From Phascolarctos cinereus (Eukaryota; Chordata; Mammalia; Diprotodontia; Phascolarctidae): a stretch of DNA of 64,000 bases. The stretch covers positions 10,067,001 to 10,131,000 of the forward strand of contig NW_018344037.1 of NCBI RefSeq assembly GCF_002099425.1, read 5' to 3'. The notes beneath the pieces were generated by a model. That model searched no databases, was not told where the DNA came from, and saw only the letters and a list, made by a program, of their open reading frames with translations. The number at the start of each line of letters is the position of its first letter. Positions within the stretch are counted from its first letter, which is position 1. The translations under genes and the position numbers were made by a program. Shown here in pieces: positions 60,851 through 64,000 of this stretch.

Positions 60851-61724
60851 ACATGTAGCCTTGCAGGGACATTGACACTAGATCCTTGAACCTGCTATGC
60901 ATACTACCTAACACCAGAGACAGTTTTTGTTAACCACTAGGTTCTCTGACTCTCAGAGAGTTGGCTGTCTCTCATATAACTTCACTTCTTTGTAGATAGG
61001 AATGCTTTTCCAATTAGTCTAACTTTAGTATGAATTGATCCAATAAGATTCTGATCCCGCTGGGAAAAACTCTTCTTCTCCATTTCATTAACTCCTGTTT
61101 CAGTTCCTCAGCTTCCATGTATGGTTAGAATATATGTTTAATTAAAGGAATAAAACATAATTAAATCATGTATATTAATGGGGACCAACATTAACTCTCA
61201 TTTATCTGTTCCCACAGCAACATACTTTGACCTTGTAAACTGAAGCCACTTCTGTTGCTAAGACCCACCCCCACACCAACATGGGAAAAAGAATCAGCAC
61301 GAAAGCTCCAGATGTCACTTTGACTGGACTGTTTTTGTTCTCATCACACTTTTCTGTTCAAGTGGCTGCTGTTTCTCCCAGTCTGAAATGCTGTTAGGCT
61401 TCATTCTATCCATACAAGCCTTATCCTTCCCCAGGTGTATGAAAAAATGATCCAGGCTGTCTCAGCATGTCTAAAGTTGGACAGTCATAAATGTAGCATT
61501 CACAGAGGAAAAGGAAACCAATATGGCTTGTCACTATTATGTATTATCTCTTTCAAAATTCTGGCATTCTCTAGTCTAATGACTGCTTCCTACATATCCC
61601 CTGCCTCAGCCTCTTCCCTCCCACTTTTAGGAAAGAGTTTCCAGCTGCTCCTACATTTCTCAGGTAGAGTAATGACATTAGCAGAATGAAAGGGAGAGTT
61701 ACATACGTGAGAAAATCTCTGGGC

Positions 61725-61800
61725 TAGACTGCAAGCTCCTTGAGGGCAAGAATTACATCTCATTCCTTTTGTATTTCCTACCATTTAAAATAATATTACA
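61725..61800 (+). mobile_element. L2 3' end fragment, sense
   Basis: 'gctagactgcaagctccttg', 'agggcaagaattacatctca' and 'ttccttttgtatttcc' match the L2 terminus. Confidence 0.65.
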
Positions 61801-62139
61801 CTTTGAATATCACAAGTATTTAAATGTTCTTAATCGGAAGAAATAGAAAGGCAACAGAATAGAGCCAGAGAGGAATAAAATCTGAGAATGCTCACAGAGA
61901 TGGATAACTCAACTCGAGAAAAAATAGATGAAATATTCAGTATTCATTAGCCAGAGATGAGAAAATGAGGGCGTTTTTTGCAACTAGTTTCATACTCTTT
62001 AGAGCAAAATCTCCATTATCTGTAAAATGGAATAATAATATTTATACTGTTTATCTAGCAGGATTATTGAGAAGAAAGTAGCTTGCTAGGGGCAAAGATG
62101 AAGGTGATGCAGAAGTAAAAGGAGGAAAAGAATATATTT

Positions 62140-62300
62140 ATGTCTCTCCAACCTCTATGCTTTTGCATTGTTTGCAATGCTTGGAGTACATTCCCTCCTC
62201 ATTTCCTCTCAGAATTCCTAGTTTCCTTCAAGGCTTAGCTTAAGTGCCACTTACATAAGACCTCTGAGCAAGCCCCTTGCCCCCTATACCCCAAGTCTGT
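62140..62300 (+). mobile_element. L2 3' region fragment, sense
   Basis: 'gcttggagtacattccctcc', 'tccttcaaggcttagcttaa', 'gtgccacttacataagacct' and 'gagcaagccccttgcccc' match L2 3' text in sense order. Confidence 0.7.
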
Positions 62301-62363
62301 GCCACATGTGCTGCAGACTTTGAGGGCTCAGGTTCATGTCTGTGCATTGGTGAGGCATTAAAA

Positions 62364-62543
62364 TTGGGCATTTTATTTTTTATTTTTTCCCCTTAGGCAA
62401 TTGGGGTTGAGTTGCCCAGGGTCACACAGCTAGTAAGTGTTAAGTGTTTGGTCTGAGGCTGGGTTTGAACTCAGGTCCTCCTGACTTCAGGGCCGGCGTT
62501 CTATCCACTGCACCACCTAGCTGCCCCAGAGTTGGGCATTTTA
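62364..62543 (-). mobile_element. WSINE, antisense, with 12-bp target duplication
   Basis: ttgggcatttta flanks the element at 62364-62375 and 62532-62543. Between them the reverse-strand WSINE shows 'caattggggttgagttgccc', 'agggtcacacagctagtaag', 'gggtttgaactcaggtcctc' and 'ctgcaccacctagctgcccc'. It is one of the best preserved copies, so probably one of the youngest. Confidence 0.95.
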
Positions 62544-62589
62544 GAAGGTTCTGTCAATGTGTAAACTCCAAGTAATCTATATAATTTTT

Positions 62590-62830
62590 TCTCCAGTGAG
62601 AGGTGTTATAACATAGTGGGTAAAGTACTGGAGTTTTGAATCAGGATGACGTAGGTTTATATTCCATCTCAGATATCATTTTAGCTATGTAACCCTTTGC
62701 TAGTCAGGTGACCCTTTCGCAGCCTCAATTTCCTCATCTATGAAATGGGAATAATGATAGCATGTACTTCACATGATTGTTGTGAGAGTCAAATTAGATA
62801 TTGAATGTGCTATATTTCATATATAAATGT
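62590..62830 (+). mobile_element. Marsupial SINE, sense
   Basis: 'gaggtgttataacatagtgg', 'gtaaagtactggagttttga', 'agcctcaatttcctcatcta', 'tgaaatgggaataatgatag' and 'tgattgttgtgagagtcaaa' are in sense order. Confidence 0.82.
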
Positions 62831-63392
62831 TCAGGTCCAGTGATACATACCAGCTTAAAATTTGACCTATGAGGAAGAATTGCTTTGTTTTGACCATGCT
62901 GATACTGTCTTCTCATACAAATGCTGCACAAAGAGTTTTAGTTTCTTTTCCTTTGGTTGAATAAACTAGTCTTGAAGTATTGTTAGTCAGTTTCTCTATT
63001 TAAAAAAGACACTGGCAAATTAAATTGTGGGGAATAATGAATATAAATGTTGAGTCATATTGGAATAATGATTAAGAATGACAAAAGGCAAGTCCTTGCT
63101 TCCTGGCAGCCTGGTAACCCATCTTTCCTCAGTTTAGGTTAAAATTAAAGAATGTCCTCCCCTTCCATATAACATTCTTCATGCATAGTTGTAAACTACT
63201 TTAAAATCAATTTAATATAATGTTGAATAAGTACTAGGAGTGAGCTTAGCTCTTGCCAGCTCTATATTATCTTTGAAGTGGAGCAAAAATGAATGGCCAG
63301 AGGACCACAGAGATTTTCTAGGAATTAACTCTGTGTCTGCTCTGCCAATGCCCCTCCCTGACTCCAATTTAGATTGCTTTTAAAAGTCCCCT

Positions 63393-63541
63393 CATAAGGG
63401 CAGGTAGGTGGCACAGTGGGTAGAGCATTGGCTCTGGAGTCAGGAGGACCTGAGTTCAAATGCGGCCTCAGATACATAACACTCACTAGCTATGGGACTC
63501 TGGGCAAGTCACTTAACCCCAATTGCCTCACAAAAAAAAAA
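63393..63541 (+). mobile_element. WSINE, sense
   Basis: 'agggcaggtaggtggcacag', A-box 'tggcacagtgggtagagc', B-box 'gagttcaaatgcgg', 'ctctgggcaagtcacttaac' and 'cccaattgcctcac' lead to an A tail of 12. It is full length. A target duplication is not obvious. Confidence 0.92.
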
Positions 63542-64000
63542 AAGAATAAAAAATTCCCACCATGACTTCCATGAGTTGCCCTGTTTAAAATCAATAATGG
63601 TGCTTATCATATCCTTTTCATCCAGCCAAAAATTGTGGCCAATGGTCATTAAAGATCTCTTCTTCAAAGATCATGTTAACTTTTTCTCTGTTAGGTCAAT
63701 AACCTTACAACTGAAATATGAAAAAATATATATGTCCTCCAATTTAAAGATCAATGAATAATTTAAATATTTTTTTAAAGAGACTGCTCAGTCAAGTAAC
63801 AGGTCGTGAAGTTACAGTGAGACCTGTGCTATTATTTAGATCTTGTTTTACTTAACTTGTAATCTAAAAGATCTGATTTAAAGAGCAAGAAATGAATAAA
63901 TTATTTATATTTTCTACTTATATTATTCTAGTTCAACGTTAATAATGTTGAAGACATTTCTCTTACATTTCAGAGTTGAAATTCAGACTGTAGACCTCAA

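Larger units (their letters stand above)
41877..64000 (+). other. CDH12: CDH12 intron, 5' part
   Basis: This intron starts at the GTAAGT donor at 41877 and continues beyond the window. I looked for the next cadherin exon (NPLL...LDVNEFPPEI... in CDH12 as I remember it) and did not find it. The AG at 63973 is followed by an in-frame stop and cannot be its acceptor. I recognise nothing in 42080-43050, 43200-44100, 46940-48300, 48700-50080, 52120-52970, 55120-55850, 58850-60010, 60850-61720, 62840-63390 and 63545-64000. The stretch 61200-61720 is less AT-rich than its surroundings. Confidence 0.8.

Noticed and set aside
63961-64000. AG at 63973 after a pyrimidine stretch as the acceptor of the next CDH12 exon
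   Set aside because: In the phase required by the 41876 donor the sequence reaches a stop at once and shows no cadherin residues.

Overview
The window looks like intronic DNA from a marsupial nuclear genome. Two lines of evidence support this. First, it carries many tRNA-derived SINEs of the marsupial WSINE type, with A-box-like and B-box-like tRNA promoter motifs and the end 'gtgaccctgggcaagtcact...'. It also carries marsupial-style L1/HAL1, L2 and CR1/L3 LINE fossils. Second, the only host coding sequence is two exons of a vertebrate type II classical cadherin. The WSINE 3' end resembles the version I remember from Australian marsupials more than the opossum version, which is weak inference from memory.

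Host gene. Two plus-strand exons lie at 19450-19703 (254 bp) and 41740-41876 (137 bp), both with AG/GT splice borders and joining in phase. Together they encode the end of cadherin repeat EC3 and most of EC4. The protein sequence matches cadherin-12 (CDH12) as I remember it. Everything else is intron: an upstream intron (1-19449, 5' end outside the window), a 22.0-kb intron between the exons, and a downstream intron that runs past 64000 without a recognisable next exon.

Layout. 1-19449: an inverted-repeat structure (7389-8370), a perfect 30-bp hairpin (10966-11035), an alpha-tubulin processed pseudogene split by an L1 (12560-14740), nested SINEs (14858-15342), an L2 3' end and a pure hexanucleotide array (17531-17649). 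19704-41739: CR1/L3 with an internal duplication (24490-25440), an ORF2-less HAL1-like element with target-site duplication (29781-32675) between two antisense L2 copies, and a compound L1 (35528-38965) that contains a SINE and a younger L1. 41877-64000: a WSINE with a duplicated head (44107-44302), an L1 end split by a SINE, L2 reverse-transcriptase sequence (51205-51910), a SINE-in-SINE (52975-53395), an L1 5' end (56050-56680) and further WSINEs.

Seven of the eight L1/HAL1 pieces are antisense to CDH12, the pattern usually seen inside transcribed introns. I found no CRISPR array, no bacterial-type gene cluster, no intact non-host gene and no new multi-gene system. The most unusual items are the two inverted-repeat structures. 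Family names for repeats are from memory and were not checked against a repeat library.
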